Program-made: the position numbers and the translations under genes | Source: Palsa-504 sp963839095 | GTDB taxonomy: Bacteria; Actinomycetota; Actinomycetes; Streptosporangiales; Streptosporangiaceae | Length of the DNA stretch: 64,000 nt | Assembly: GCA_963839095.1 (NCBI GenBank) | Contig: CAWIUF010000053.1 | Span: 124,001 to 188,000 of the forward strand | Direction of reading: 5' to 3' | Shown here: positions 16,776-26,277 of the stretch, piece after piece | Layout: each line of letters starts with the position of its first letter | Position numbering within the stretch: the stretch's first letter is position 1 | Notes under the pieces: model-generated | Seen by the model: only the letters and a program-made list of their open reading frames with translations | Told to the model about the DNA's origin: nothing | The model's database searches: none

Positions 16776-16918
16776 GTTGGTCCCTTCAGCGCCGGATCAC
16801 GACGCTATGAACACTACGCACCGGAACCCACCAGGCCATCAGCCTGTAAGTGGAGATCGCGAAATCAACCTCTGGGTGGACCCGCGTCAACCCCGGCGGA
16901 CGGACATCCGGCGGCCGG

Positions 16919-18572
16919 TTACCCGGCCCGGGCGGGTGGCCCGTGGCTGTGGAGCACCTTGGTCTTGTCCTTGTTCCAGGCGGTGGTGGTGCCGTCGGGG
17001 TTGACGACGAGGGTCCAGCCGCGTCGGTGGATCATGACCTGATGGTGATAGTGGCAGAGCAGGACGCAGCCAGTGAGGCTGGTCTGCCCTCCGTTGGCCT
17101 TGTGCTTCGTGTGGTGGACGTCGCACGCTGAGGCGGGCTGGCTGCAGCCGCCGGCCCACTGGCAGTGCTTGTCCCGGAGCCGGACCGCGTTACGGATCGA
17201 TGCGGGGACGGTCTCGCTGTACCCGATGTCCAGCGGCAGGCTGGGGCCGCCAGGCCGGATACCGAGGTGACGGCGCAGGTAGCTAGCCACGCCGCCGGGA
17301 CCCGAGAGCAGTTCGACGGCCTTGGCGATGACGGCCTGGAACAGCGCTTCCTGAGACTGGGTGGATCCGGCGGGCGCGGCCGCGGCACTGCCCGCGCCGG
17401 GCGTGCTGTCACCGGGCTGGCCTGTGCCGGGCTGGCCTGTGCGGGGCTGGTCTGTGCCGGGCTGGTCTTCATCCGGCTGGCGGTCGGCGCGGCGGTGCAG
17501 GAGCTTGTCGAGCTGGGCGCATAGCCGGATCAGGTCATCGAACGCGGCCGGGTTCACGTTCCCGACCACGACGGGGGTGACGGGCGCGCCGCAGGCGATC
17601 CCCTGGGCGGCGTTCCCGTCCAGCCACAGGCCCTGGTGGCCGCCGGCCTCGGCGGCGGCGGCCCGGTGCCCGGCCCACTGTGCCGTCAGCTTCTCGGTCC
17701 ACTCCTGCACCAGGTCCGCGCTGCCCTCCAGCCGCATCAGGTCGGCCAGCGAGATGTAGGCCCAGACCCTGATCGGCTGGCCGCCTCGCTGTGGTGCCAG
17801 CCCGGCCGCGATCAGGCGGCTCATCGCCTCCTGCAACGCATCGTGGTACCGCTGCTCATGGGTGCGGTCATCGTCCGCCCCGGCCGGCGCGGACAGCGCG
17901 TCCAGCACCGTCTTGACGAACTCGGCGCACTCCGGGGTCAGGTCCCCGTGTATCACCCCGGCGCCGCCGATCGTGGTGGCCAGCTTTACCGACCGGTCAT
18001 CGAACTCCGCGCCTGGACCACCGCCGCCGTCTTCCCCGTCACCGTCGTCGGCGTCGGGCTGACGCTGCCGGGACTTCTCGTACATCTCCCCGGCCAGCCC
18101 GGCCAGATCCGCCAGCTCCAGTCCCGACGCCGCCGCGCCGAGGAGAATCTCGTCCGCCGCCTGACGGGCATCTTCCGGCAGCTTGTCCGTCCACCAGCAG
18201 ATCTCCCGTGCGTAAGACTTCGAGATCGCCAACGAAGCCAGCGCGGCCATTACCAGCGGGTGACCGGCATCCCGCTTCATCCACGCGCTGTGGTCCATCG
18301 CGGTGCCCTTGGTCACCTGGGTCCGGTACCGCAGCCACGAACACGGGCTGTAATCTCCGTCGTCCGCGTAATCCTGTCCCGGCCGCGAACGCTCCCAGCA
18401 CCGACGTCCGCACCGCGGTGACCACCGAGTCGGCCTGTTCCAGTCTCAGCAGGCAGCTCGCGCGTTCCGCCGCTCCCATCGCGGTGGCGTCCGCGGCGGC
18501 CAGGAAGGCCAGCCCGGCGTGGACCATGTCCAGCGCCTCGCTCGCGCTGGCGAAGACGGGTGCGGTACCCAT
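16919..18572 (-). CDS. DUF222-HNH endonuclease-like protein, one frameshift
   Basis: The start MGTAPVFASASEALDMVHAG begins a DUF222 domain. An extra base near 18371 separates it from the main frame, which resumes as QDYADDGDYSPCSWLRYRTQ and VTKGTAMDHS. The rest has the usual helical DUF222 body, a Pro/Gln/Gly-rich linker with DQPGTDQPRTGQPGTGQPG repeats, and a C-terminal HNH region (RDKHCQWAGGCSQPASACDV, HHTKHKANGGQTSL, LLCHYHHQVMIHRRGW). In this family the middle residue is normally Asn in a SLANC-like segment, but here it is TG. These actinobacterial multi-copy genes (13E12-like) are presumed nucleases and often mobile. Confidence 0.87.
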
Positions 18573-18840
18573 GCCGGGTCACCTCCCTTCCAGGCTCACG
18601 GGCCGTCGGGTACGGGGTGCTATCGCTACTTCTGGCGGTTCTCTTTCACTGGGGATAAATCTCTAGGTTCTGAGTTCGATAATATCGCGTGGCTAGGACA
18701 TTCCGCTGGAAGAAACCGCGAGTCCGGCGAGATAGGTACCCCTGGTCAGAAAGGGTTCCGTGGGATTAGAGAGGCCATGGAACGCCAATGGGCGACGGTG
18801 GGTGAGGCGCGGGGTCTCTGCGGACGGCTTGACAGAGACC

Positions 18841-18887
18841 TATCGATTATCGTTATTATCGACTATCGTTGGTATCGATTAACGATA
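18841..18887. promoter_or_regulatory. Three tandem 16-base TATCG repeats
   Basis: Three units start at 18841, 18857 and 18873, exactly 16 bases apart: TATCGATTATCG, TATCGACTATCG and TATCGATTAACGATA. The last is a perfect TATCG-ATTAA-CGATA palindrome. The block is AT-rich against its surroundings and ends about 20 bases before the DUF2975 start. It probably is the operator for the small XRE regulator encoded in the same operon. The rest of the gap (18573-18840) shows nothing else I can name. Confidence 0.65.
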
Positions 18888-18908
18888 TGAGCTTGAGGGG
18901 ACACCGGC

Positions 18909-19556
18909 ATGACGACCAACAGCGAACGCCGCGGGCTGACCGAGCCGCTGGAGTCGGTGACCACGTTCTTCGGCGCGCTCATGATCATCGCGGCGCTGGT
19001 CGGCGTGGCGTACCTCGTGTTCGGCTCGGGCGGCACCTACGGCGGCCTGCCCGGCAACGTGTGCGTGACGAACCCGGGCGCGCAGTACAACAGCAGCGGG
19101 TGGCACGCCCCGTTCGTCACCGCCAACCCCGGTCACTCGGTCAGCATCATCGGCAGCCTGCAGGTGTGCGCCGATCACGCCACGCTCGGCGAGCAGGCGC
19201 TCGGGGTCATGGCCGCACTGCCCGCCGTGCTGTTCTGGGGCGGCGTCTTGTTCCTGCTCTGGCGGACGATGGTGACCGCCCGCCGGAACGGGCCGTTCAC
19301 GCCGCGCGTCGCCGTCGCGGTGCGGCGCCTCGGCTGGTTCATCCTCGTCGGCAGCACGGCCGCCGCCGCCGTTCACCTGATCGCGGTCGATACGCTGCTG
19401 ACGATCATGACCAAGATCGATAACCCGTTCCCGAACCTGATCCTGGTTCCCCTCCACCTGCCCATCCCGATCCTGGTCGGCGCGGCGCTGCTGACCTTCG
19501 CGCGGATCGTCACGGCCGGCGCCGCCATGGACGCCGAGATCCAGGCCACGATATGA
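18909..19556 (+). CDS. DUF2975 membrane protein
   Basis: The 215-residue protein has four hydrophobic segments: FFGALMIIAALVGVAYLVFG, VMAALPAVLFWGGVLFLLWR, GWFILVGSTAAAAVHLIAVD and LVGAALLTFARIVTAGAAMD. The spacing and the ARRNGPFTPRVAVAVRRLGW loop match DUF2975, a membrane family that pairs with a small YozG-like HTH gene. A GAGGGGACACCGGC stretch precedes the ATG. Its stop overlaps the next gene's start (ATGA). The function of the family is unknown; the pairing suggests a membrane component of a signalling or stress circuit. Confidence 0.85.
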   Translation: MTTNSERRGLTEPLESVTTFFGALMIIAALVGVAYLVFGSGGTYGGLPGNVCVTNPGAQYNSSGWHAPFVTANPGHSVSIIGSLQVCADHATLGEQALGVMAALPAVLFWGGVLFLLWRTMVTARRNGPFTPRVAVAVRRLGWFILVGSTAAAAVHLIAVDTLLTIMTKIDNPFPNLILVPLHLPIPILVGAALLTFARIVTAGAAMDAEIQATI

Positions 19557-19852
19557 CGGACCGTCCTGACGACGGCGATGCGGCGGACGGCCAGGACGAG
19601 GCGGAGGCGATCGTCATACGCCTCGACGAACTGCTCAGCGAACGGCAGCTGACGCTCACCGAGCTGTCCGCCCGCGTCGGCGTGACCGTCGTCAACCTGT
19701 CCGTGCTCAAGAACGGCCGCGCCCGGGCCATCCGCTTCAGCACCCTCGCCCGGCTCTGCCGTGCCCTCGATTGCCAGCCCGGCGACCTGCTGCGCTACCA
19801 CGGCGATCAGCCCGTGCGGCGGGCGCCGCCGGAGGGGACCGCGGCCAGGTAG
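19553..19852 (+). CDS. YozG-like XRE regulator
   Basis: The 99-residue protein has an acidic N-terminus and then a compact XRE helix-turn-helix of the YozG group: IRLDELLSERQLTLTELSAR, VGVTVVNLSVLKNGRARAIR, FSTLARLCRALDCQPGDLLR. It is translationally coupled to the DUF2975 gene. Proteins of this type usually regulate their own operon, and the TATCG repeats upstream are the natural target. Its 3' end overlaps the convergent galK by 46 bases. Confidence 0.87.
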   Translation: MTDRPDDGDAADGQDEAEAIVIRLDELLSERQLTLTELSARVGVTVVNLSVLKNGRARAIRFSTLARLCRALDCQPGDLLRYHGDQPVRRAPPEGTAAR

Positions 19853-20951
19853 TGCGGGACGGGCCAGTGCTGCTGCCCGAACCGGCTGGACACCGCGGCG
19901 CGGACCTCGGCTTCACGATCGGCGGGCACCAGGGCCACGACCGAGCCGCCGAACCCGCCGCCGGTCATGCGGGCACCGAGGGCGCCGTGGTCGATCGCGG
20001 CCTCGACGGCCGCGTCGGCCTGGGGCCAGGACATCCGGAACCGGTAACGGAGCGAACGGTGCGACGCGGTCAGCAGATCGCCCACCGCCGCCTGGTCACC
20101 GGCCCGGAGCAGCCCGGCGACCCGCAGGACGCGGCCCTGCTCGGCGATGACGTGCTCGCAGACGCTGCGCAGGGCCGGGTCGGCCAGCCGGGCCGGCGCC
20201 CCCGGGTCGTCGACCACGTCGCGCAGCGACCGGACGCCCAGCTGGGCCGCGGCCGCCTCGCAGGCCCGGCGGCGGCCGCCGTACTGGCCGTCGCCGAGCG
20301 CGTGCCGGGCGCGGGTGTCGATGATCAGCAGGGTCAGGCCGGCCGCGGCCGGGTCGAGCGGGACCGGCTCGGTCGGTGCCGGTGCGGCAGTCCAGCAGCA
20401 GCGCGTGGCCGGCCTGGCCGAGCAGCGCGGCGAGCTGGTCCATGATCCCGGTGGGCGCGCCGGCGAACTCGTTCTCCGCCCGCCGGGCCAGGGCGGCCAG
20501 CTCGCGCCGGGGCACCGGGACCTGGTAGAGCCCGGTCAGCGCGAGCGCGACCGAGCACTCCAGCGCGGCCGACGACGAGAGCCCGGCGCCCGCGGGCAGG
20601 TCGGCGTCGATGGCCACGTCGGCGCCGCCGCCCAGGTAGCCGGCCTGGCGCAGCGCCCAGGCGACCCCGGCCGGATAGGCGGCCCAGCCGGTGACCGAAC
20701 CGGGTTCGAGCGCGTCGATGTCCAGGACGACCGGCTCGCCGCCGAACTGCCGTGAGCTGAGGACGAGCTGGCGGCCGGGCCGTCGGGAGGCGGCGGCGTA
20801 GACCCCGGCGCCGAGGGCGAAGGGCAGCACGAACACGTCGTTGTAGTCGGGGCCCCCGATCAGGTTGACCCGGCCGGGCGCGAACCAGGTGCCTTGGGGG
20901 GAACGGCCACACTCGTTCGGTGAAAAATGGGGCGGGATCGGGGGCGGTCAC
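19807..20951 (-). CDS. galK: Galactokinase, two frameshifts
   Basis: From a GTG at 20951, overlapping the galT stop (GTGA), the protein should phosphorylate galactose at C1 with ATP. Recognised parts are the substrate loop FAPGRVNLIGGPDYNDVFVL (read after restoring one base in a C-run near 20895), DADLPAGAGLSSSAALECSV (the GHMP ATP-binding motif), NEFAGAPTGIMDQLAALLG, and after a second shift near 20370 the C-terminal GARMTGGGFGGSVVALVPAD. GHMP motifs 1, 2 and 3 are thus all encoded. The two indels may be sequencing errors. With galT it covers two Leloir steps; galE is not in the window. Confidence 0.88.
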
Positions 20952-21808
20952 GGCGCTGCGGACCTCAGCTGGGCCGCGGCCTGGCGCGGGTCGACCGGGT
21001 CGAAGAAGATGCCGGCGCCGAACTCGGCGGCGGCCAGGTGGCGGCGCACGCCGGGCGCGCGCAGGGCAGGCGCCAGGTGCAGGTGGAGGTGGGCGGCGGG
21101 CCAGTCGCCGCCGTCGGCCGGGCGCTGGTGAGTCCACAGCATGGAGGGGGCGTCCGGCCCGAGGAGGCGCTCGACCCGGGTCAGGGCGTCGACGAGCATG
21201 GCGCCCAGGGCGGCCCGTGGCTCGCGGCCGGCGGCGGGCAGGTCGGCGACGTGATCCAGCGGGGAGATGAGCAGCTCGTAAGGCCAGGAGGGCGCCCACG
21301 GGACGGCCGCCTGCCAGCCCGCGCGGCGGATGACGAGCAGGTCGTCGTCGGGTTCGGTGCAGAAGGTGCAGGTGGCGGCGGAAAGCTCGGCTTCGGCGAC
21401 GGGCGGGATCGCGCCGAAGGCCATGATCTGGCTGTGCGGATGGTCGATGGTGGCGCCGATCGCCCGGCCGCGGTTCTCGAAGACGAACACGTAGGCCACG
21501 TCGTCGCGTTCTCCGAGTGCAGCCGTGCGCGCCGACCATAGCTCGACGACGCGGGCCGCCTGCTCGTCGTCCAGGTCAGGGAAGGAGGCGTCGTGGTCCG
21601 GGCTGTGCAGGACGATTTCGTGGCGGCCGTCGGGCAGGGCGGGCCAGCGGTTGGCGAAGTGCCTGACGTCGTAGGGCCCGGGGGCTTCGAGGCCGCCGGG
21701 ACAGAACGGGCACCGGTCCCCGGGAAGGTTGGGACGCTGCTGCCGCCACGGGGTGACGACGACATGGGCGCCGGTCAGCGGGTCGATACGCAGGTCGGCG
21801 TCGCTCAC
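20948..21808 (-). CDS. galT: Galactose-1-phosphate uridylyltransferase
   Basis: The 286-residue HIT-superfamily enzyme transfers UMP from UDP-glucose to galactose 1-phosphate. It has DPLTGAHVVVTPWRQQRPN, a CPFCPGG zinc knuckle, FANRWPALPDGRHEIVLHSP, VFVFENRGRAIGATIDHPHS with the active HPH motif, a second cysteine pair CTFC, and a terminal HLHLHLAPALRAPGV. It is shorter than most GalT proteins (about 350 residues) but all key motifs are there. It is followed at once by galK with a GTGA overlap. Confidence 0.92.
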   Translation of the reverse strand: MSDADLRIDPLTGAHVVVTPWRQQRPNLPGDRCPFCPGGLEAPGPYDVRHFANRWPALPDGRHEIVLHSPDHDASFPDLDDEQAARVVELWSARTAALGERDDVAYVFVFENRGRAIGATIDHPHSQIMAFGAIPPVAEAELSAATCTFCTEPDDDLLVIRRAGWQAAVPWAPSWPYELLISPLDHVADLPAAGREPRAALGAMLVDALTRVERLLGPDAPSMLWTHQRPADGGDWPAAHLHLHLAPALRAPGVRRHLAAAEFGAGIFFDPVDPRQAAAQLRSAAP

Positions 21809-21816
21809 GCTACAGG

Positions 21817-22140
21817 TTAGACGATGAGCCGGCGGCTCCGGTAGGTCCAGACCCGGTAGTCGTACCAGCCGCTACCCAGGGCGATGACGGCGCACAGGAT
21901 GGCTCCGCCGGGGATGCCGATCAGCCATTCGCCGACGGCACCGGCCGCGCAGATGAGCGCGACGGCGCCCCACAGCACGCCGCAGACGATACGGAAGACG
22001 CTCATCCGGCGACGCTGGGGCAGGCCCGGCGAAGGCGGCGGCGGGAAGGCAGGTGGCGGATTAGGCGGTGGCTGGCCGACCGGCCAGAGCGGCGGCTGGG
22101 AGGCCGGCCACACCGGCGGCTCGGGTGGTGTCGAGGTCAT
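21817..22140 (-). CDS. Small proline-rich two-TM protein
   Basis: I start at the ATG giving MTSTPPEPPVWPASQPPLWP, with GAAAGGATG upstream; the frame is open further up but reads antisense sequence. The first 45 residues are very rich in Pro and Trp. Two hydrophobic helices follow (VFRIVCGVLWGAVALICAAG and IGIPGGAILCAVIALGSGWY), and the protein ends in a basic tail (YRSRRLIV). It resembles many small actinobacterial membrane proteins of unknown function. It lies 8 bases upstream of galT on the same strand and may be co-transcribed. Confidence 0.65.
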   Translation of the reverse strand: MTSTPPEPPVWPASQPPLWPVGQPPPNPPPAFPPPPSPGLPQRRRMSVFRIVCGVLWGAVALICAAGAVGEWLIGIPGGAILCAVIALGSGWYDYRVWTYRSRRLIV

Positions 22141-22208
22141 GGCGCATCCTTTCACCACGGGGGCGGTCCATCCCGTGCCGTCCGGTTCCACGAAACCCCA
22201 GGTCGGCG

Positions 22209-23723
22209 TTAGCCTGGGGCCGGGGCCGGGGCCGGGCTGCCGCACCAGCGGGCGAGGGCTTCGCGCAGCTGCGGGGCGCGGTCGGCGTCCGGGGCGGGAC
22301 CGCTGGCGCCGCGCGGGCCGTGGGCCCAGGCGATGTAGGCGTCGGGGCGGATGAGCGCGACCGTGCGGGTGGGGCGGGCGACCTCGGCGACGTCCACGCG
22401 GTCGCCATAGCCGGCGGGCAGGGCGCCGGCGGGCAGGGCGGGGATGGCGCCGGGGGCGCTGGCCAGCAGGAAGCGGCCGGGGCGGAGGGCCTCGTAGAGG
22501 CGGCGGCCGCCGGTGAGGGGCAGGTCGGCGACGCGGCGGCCGGTCAGCGGGTGGGCGCCGCGGGGGGCCGGGTAGGAGATGCTCAGGCCGGACAGCGCGC
22601 CGGCCAGGAAGCGGGGCGCGAACGGGGTCCTGGTGGCCGCCGCGGCCAGGATGTTCCGGGCCGCGACGATGGCCGGCGGCCCGGTCAGGCCGATCCGCAG
22701 CAGGGCGCCGCTGGTGCGCAGGACCTGGCGGCCGACCGGATGGCGTTCGGCGTGGTAGGTGTCGAGCAGGCCGTCCGGGGCCCAGCCGTGCACGGTGGCG
22801 GCGAGCTTCCAGCCGAGGTTGGCGGCGTCCTGAATGCTGGTGTTCATGCCCTGGCCGCCCGCCGGGGAGTGGACGTGGGCGGCGTCGCCGGCCAGCAGGA
22901 CCCGGCCGTCGCGGTAGCGGGGAACCTGCCGCTCCTCGCTGTGGAAGCGGGACATCCAGCGCGGGTCGTGCATCCCGTAGTCGGTGCCCAGCGCCTGGCG
23001 CGCCCCGTCGGCGACCTCCTCCAGGCTGACCGGGGTGTCCTCGGCGGGCTGGTTGTCCCGCTGCCAGGCGATGACCCGGTACCAGCCGTCACCGAACGGC
23101 GCGATCAGGGCGAACGCGTGGCCGGTGGCGTTGACGGTCAGCGTGTCGGGGGGCGTCTCGGCGAGCCGGACGTCGGCCAGCATCACCGAGCGGACCACCG
23201 CCCGGCCGGGAAACGGCATGCCCAGGGCCGTGCGGACGGTGCTGTGCATGCCGTCGGCGCCGACGACGTAGCGGGCCCGGACCAGGTGCTCCGGCTGGCC
23301 GCCGGACCGGACGATCACCTCGACGCCGTCCGCGAACCGGGCCAGCCCGGTGACCTCGGCGCCGTAGCGGATGTCGGCGCCGAGGGCGCGAGCGCGGTCT
23401 TCCAGCACCCGTTCGGTCTCGTACTGCGGGGTGACCAGGACGTACGGGAACCGGCTGGGGAGGCGGGGCAGGCGGAGCTGCGCGCGGTCCAGGAACCGCA
23501 GCGTCTTCTCGGGTGTCCCGGTGGCCACCAGCTCGTCGGCCACGCCCCGGGCGTCGAGTTGCTCCAGCGTGCGGGCGTGCACGGCGAACGCCCGGGTCAG
23601 GTTGGACTGCCCGGCCCGGCGCTCGAGAACGGCGCAGCTCACCCCGGCCCGGGCCAGGTCACCGGCCAGCAGCAGGCCGGTGGGACCGGCGCCGGCCACC
23701 ACTACGTCCACGTCGACGTCCAT
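22209..23723 (-). CDS. FAD-dependent aromatic monooxygenase
   Basis: The 504-residue protein is a class A flavin monooxygenase of the PheA/TfdB type, the group that includes rifampicin and tetracycline-type hydroxylases. It has the N-terminal Rossmann GAGPTGLLLAGDLARAG, the DG motif VVGADGMHSTVRTALGMPFP, and the GD motif RVLLAGDAAHVHSPAGGQGM. The C-terminal thioredoxin-like domain ends in a poly-(Ala-Pro) tail. NAD(P)H-driven hydroxylation of an aromatic substrate or antibiotic is expected. The first 83 codons were duplicated along with the copper genes (remnant at 26278-26523). Confidence 0.88.
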   Translation of the reverse strand: MDVDVDVVVAGAGPTGLLLAGDLARAGVSCAVLERRAGQSNLTRAFAVHARTLEQLDARGVADELVATGTPEKTLRFLDRAQLRLPRLPSRFPYVLVTPQYETERVLEDRARALGADIRYGAEVTGLARFADGVEVIVRSGGQPEHLVRARYVVGADGMHSTVRTALGMPFPGRAVVRSVMLADVRLAETPPDTLTVNATGHAFALIAPFGDGWYRVIAWQRDNQPAEDTPVSLEEVADGARQALGTDYGMHDPRWMSRFHSEERQVPRYRDGRVLLAGDAAHVHSPAGGQGMNTSIQDAANLGWKLAATVHGWAPDGLLDTYHAERHPVGRQVLRTSGALLRIGLTGPPAIVAARNILAAAATRTPFAPRFLAGALSGLSISYPAPRGAHPLTGRRVADLPLTGGRRLYEALRPGRFLLASAPGAIPALPAGALPAGYGDRVDVAEVARPTRTVALIRPDAYIAWAHGPRGASGPAPDADRAPQLREALARWCGSPAPAPAPG

Positions 23724-26277
23724 CGTGAGGAACGTATCAGGTCACGTCGCGGCGCAGGGTCACCGCGCCCGGAAGCGGCGCAGACGGAGGCTGTTCCAGA
23801 CGACGAAGACGGAGGACAGCGTCATGGTGGCCGCGGCGACCAGGGGGTTGGCCAGGCCGAGGGCGGCCAGCGGGATGGCCGCGATGTTGTAGCAGAAGGC
23901 CCAGGCCAGGTTGGCGCGGATGGTCCGGAACGCGGCCCGGGCCAGCGCGATCGCGTCGGGCACGGCGGCCAGGTCGTCGCGGAGCAGGATCATGTCGGCG
24001 GCGACGATCGCGACGTCCGTGCCCGACCCCAGGGCCAGTCCCAGCCGGGCGGCCGCGAGGGCCGGACCGTCGTTCACCCCGTCCCCGACCATAGCCACCG
24101 AACGGGCCTGGTTCTCCAGCTCCCTGACCACCTGCGCCTTATCGGCGGGGAGGGCTTCGCTGCGGATCTCGTCGATGCCGGTGGCGGTGCCGACGGCCCG
24201 CGCGGTAGCCGCGTTGTCGCCGGTCAGCAGGACCGTCCGCAAGCCCATCGCGCGCAGCCGGGCGACGGCGGCGACGGCCGAGTCCTTGATCGTGTCGGTG
24301 ACCGCGAACGCGCCGCGGACCTGGTCGTCCCAGGCGGCCAGGACGGTGGTGCAGCCGTCTTCCTCCCGAGCCCGGCACCAGGCCGCCAGGCCGGCCGGGA
24401 CCTCGGTACCGCGGTCGGTGAACAGGCGGGACCGGCCGATGACGACGTCGCGGCCGTCCACGAAGCCGCGGGCGCCCAGGCCGGGGAGGGCCTCGAACTC
24501 GTCAGCTTCGGTTAGTTCGATGGCCTCGGCGCGGGCCAGGGCGGTGATGGCGGCGGCGACGGCGTGCTCGGAGGCCTGCTCGACCGAGCCCGCGGAGCGG
24601 AGCAGGTCGTCCCGGGCGACGCCGGGGAGCAGTTTGGCGGCGGCGACGGTCATCCGGCCGGTGGTGACCGTGCCGGTCTTGTCCAGGACCACCGTGTCGA
24701 TGGCGCGGGAGGATTCCAGGGCCTGGTAGCCCTTGATGAAGATGCCCATCCGGGCGCCCCGCCCGGACGCCACGATCAGGGCGGCCGGGGTGGCCAGGCC
24801 GAGCGCGCAGGGGCAGGCGATGATCAGCACGGCCAGGGCGGCGCTGACGGCGTGGCCTGCATTGCTCCCGGCCAGCAGCCAGCCCGCCAGCGTCAGGGCC
24901 GAGCAGGCCAGCACGGCCGGGACGAACACCGCGCAGACCCGGTCGGCCAGCCGCTGGATGCCGGCCTTGCCCGCCTGGGCCTGCTCGACCAGCGTGAGCA
25001 TGTGGGCGAGCTGGGTGTCGGCGCCCACCTTGTCGGCCCGGACCACCAGGCGGCCGGTCAGCACGATGGTGCCGCCGGTTACGGTGTCGCCGGGGGCGGC
25101 GTCGACCGGGACCGACTCGCCGGTCATGGCGCTGCGGTCGACGGCGGACTGGCCGGTCAGGACCTCGCCGTCGGCGGCGATCCGCTCCCCCGGCCGGACC
25201 ACGAACCGCTGCCCGGCTTTCAGCGCGGCGGCCGGGATCCGCAGTTCGGTGCCGTCGTCGGTCACGACGCAGACGTCGCGGGCGCCGGCCTCGGCCAGTT
25301 CGCGCATGGCCCGGCCCGCGGTGCGCCGGGCCCGGGCCTCGTATAGCCGCCCGGCCAGCAGGAACGTGGTGACCGAGGCGGCCACCTCGAGGTAGATGCC
25401 GCCACCGGAGCCGTGCAGCAGGTTATCCAGCCCGCTCGGGCCTTTTCTCCCTCGGTCCAGCGCGAACATCGCGTAGACCGACCAGCCGCAGGCGGCCAGG
25501 ATGCCCAGCGACACCAGCGTGTCCATCGACGACGACAGGTGCCGGGCCTGGCGCAGCGCGGCGGCGTGGAACGGCCACGCCGCCCAGGTGGCGACCGGCG
25601 CGGCCAGCGCCACCAGCAGCGGTTGCCAGCCGGGGAACCGGGTCCACGGGAAGATCGACAGCATCATGGACAGGTCGGTGAGCGGGACGAAGAACACCAG
25701 CGCGACCGTCAGCCGGCGGCGCAGCCGCCGCACCGCGGCCGCGTCGGCGGTTTCCTGGTCCTGGGCGTCCGGCTCAGCGGGGCGGGCGACCTCGGCCGTG
25801 TAGCCGGTGGCCTGGACTACGCCGATGAGAGCGTCTACAGACAGGGTGGACGGGGCGGAGACGTAGGCCCGTTCGGTCGAAAGGTTGACGGAGGCGGTGA
25901 CGCCGGTCAGCTTGTTCAGCTTGGCCTGTACCCGGGCGGCGCAGGCGGCGCAGGTCATGCCGCCGATGACCAGCTCGACCGGGGTGGTCTCGGTCTGGGT
26001 CGTCGGGACCAGCTCGGTGGTTACCGCCATCGTCCTCCCCCTCGGCAAGGGTTCCAGTATCCACGGCTAAGATCACCGCCGTGGACACCCTGGAGATTCT
26101 CGTCACCGGCATGACCTGCGATCACTGCGCCCGCGCGGTGCGGGACGAGGTCGGCGCGCTGCCCGGGGTGAGCGCGGTGGACGTCGACCTAGCGGCCGGG
26201 AAGGTCGTGGTCACCGGCTCGCCGCTGCCGGGCCAGGCCGCGCTGCGCGAGGCGATCGCCGAAGCGGCGGTACCGCT
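23475..26277. repeat. Tandem duplication, copy A (about 2.8 kb)
   Basis: This segment holds the 5' end of the monooxygenase gene, the whole copA gene and most of the copZ gene. The same content recurs at 26278-29084 with scattered substitutions and indels. GAGCTG lies at the boundary in each place (23475, 26278, 29079), giving repeat lengths of 2803 and 2801 bases. This implies a tandem duplication through a six-base microhomology. Confidence 0.85.
23760..26030 (-). CDS. copA: Copper-translocating P1B-type ATPase
   Basis: The 756-residue transporter exports Cu(I) with ATP. In order it has one heavy-metal domain with GMTCAACAARVQ, transmembrane helices, the actuator TGES motif, the metal-gating helix CPCALGLATPAAL, the phosphorylation motif DKTGTVTTG and the hinge MVGDGVNDGPALAAA. 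The nucleotide-domain HP motif reads SEHAV instead of the usual SEHPL, in both gene copies. The ATG at 26030 has a strong GGGGGAGG site; a TTG upstream is less likely. It is divergent from copZ, separated by a 50-base promoter gap. A CsoR-type copper repressor is encoded at 35149, well away from it. Confidence 0.95.
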   Translation of the reverse strand: MAVTTELVPTTQTETTPVELVIGGMTCAACAARVQAKLNKLTGVTASVNLSTERAYVSAPSTLSVDALIGVVQATGYTAEVARPAEPDAQDQETADAAAVRRLRRRLTVALVFFVPLTDLSMMLSIFPWTRFPGWQPLLVALAAPVATWAAWPFHAAALRQARHLSSSMDTLVSLGILAACGWSVYAMFALDRGRKGPSGLDNLLHGSGGGIYLEVAASVTTFLLAGRLYEARARRTAGRAMRELAEAGARDVCVVTDDGTELRIPAAALKAGQRFVVRPGERIAADGEVLTGQSAVDRSAMTGESVPVDAAPGDTVTGGTIVLTGRLVVRADKVGADTQLAHMLTLVEQAQAGKAGIQRLADRVCAVFVPAVLACSALTLAGWLLAGSNAGHAVSAALAVLIIACPCALGLATPAALIVASGRGARMGIFIKGYQALESSRAIDTVVLDKTGTVTTGRMTVAAAKLLPGVARDDLLRSAGSVEQASEHAVAAAITALARAEAIELTEADEFEALPGLGARGFVDGRDVVIGRSRLFTDRGTEVPAGLAAWCRAREEDGCTTVLAAWDDQVRGAFAVTDTIKDSAVAAVARLRAMGLRTVLLTGDNAATARAVGTATGIDEIRSEALPADKAQVVRELENQARSVAMVGDGVNDGPALAAARLGLALGSGTDVAIVAADMILLRDDLAAVPDAIALARAAFRTIRANLAWAFCYNIAAIPLAALGLANPLVAAATMTLSSVFVVWNSLRLRRFRAR

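Noticed and set aside
18841..18887. Possible plasmid or phage origin (iterons)
   Set aside because: No replication protein, partition gene or DnaA boxes are nearby. The position before a DUF2975/XRE operon fits an operator better.
22068..24515. 815-codon open frame on the plus strand
   Set aside because: It is antisense to the FAD monooxygenase and copA genes, is built of Gly, Gln, Arg and Asp runs, and has no domain. High G+C content opens such frames.
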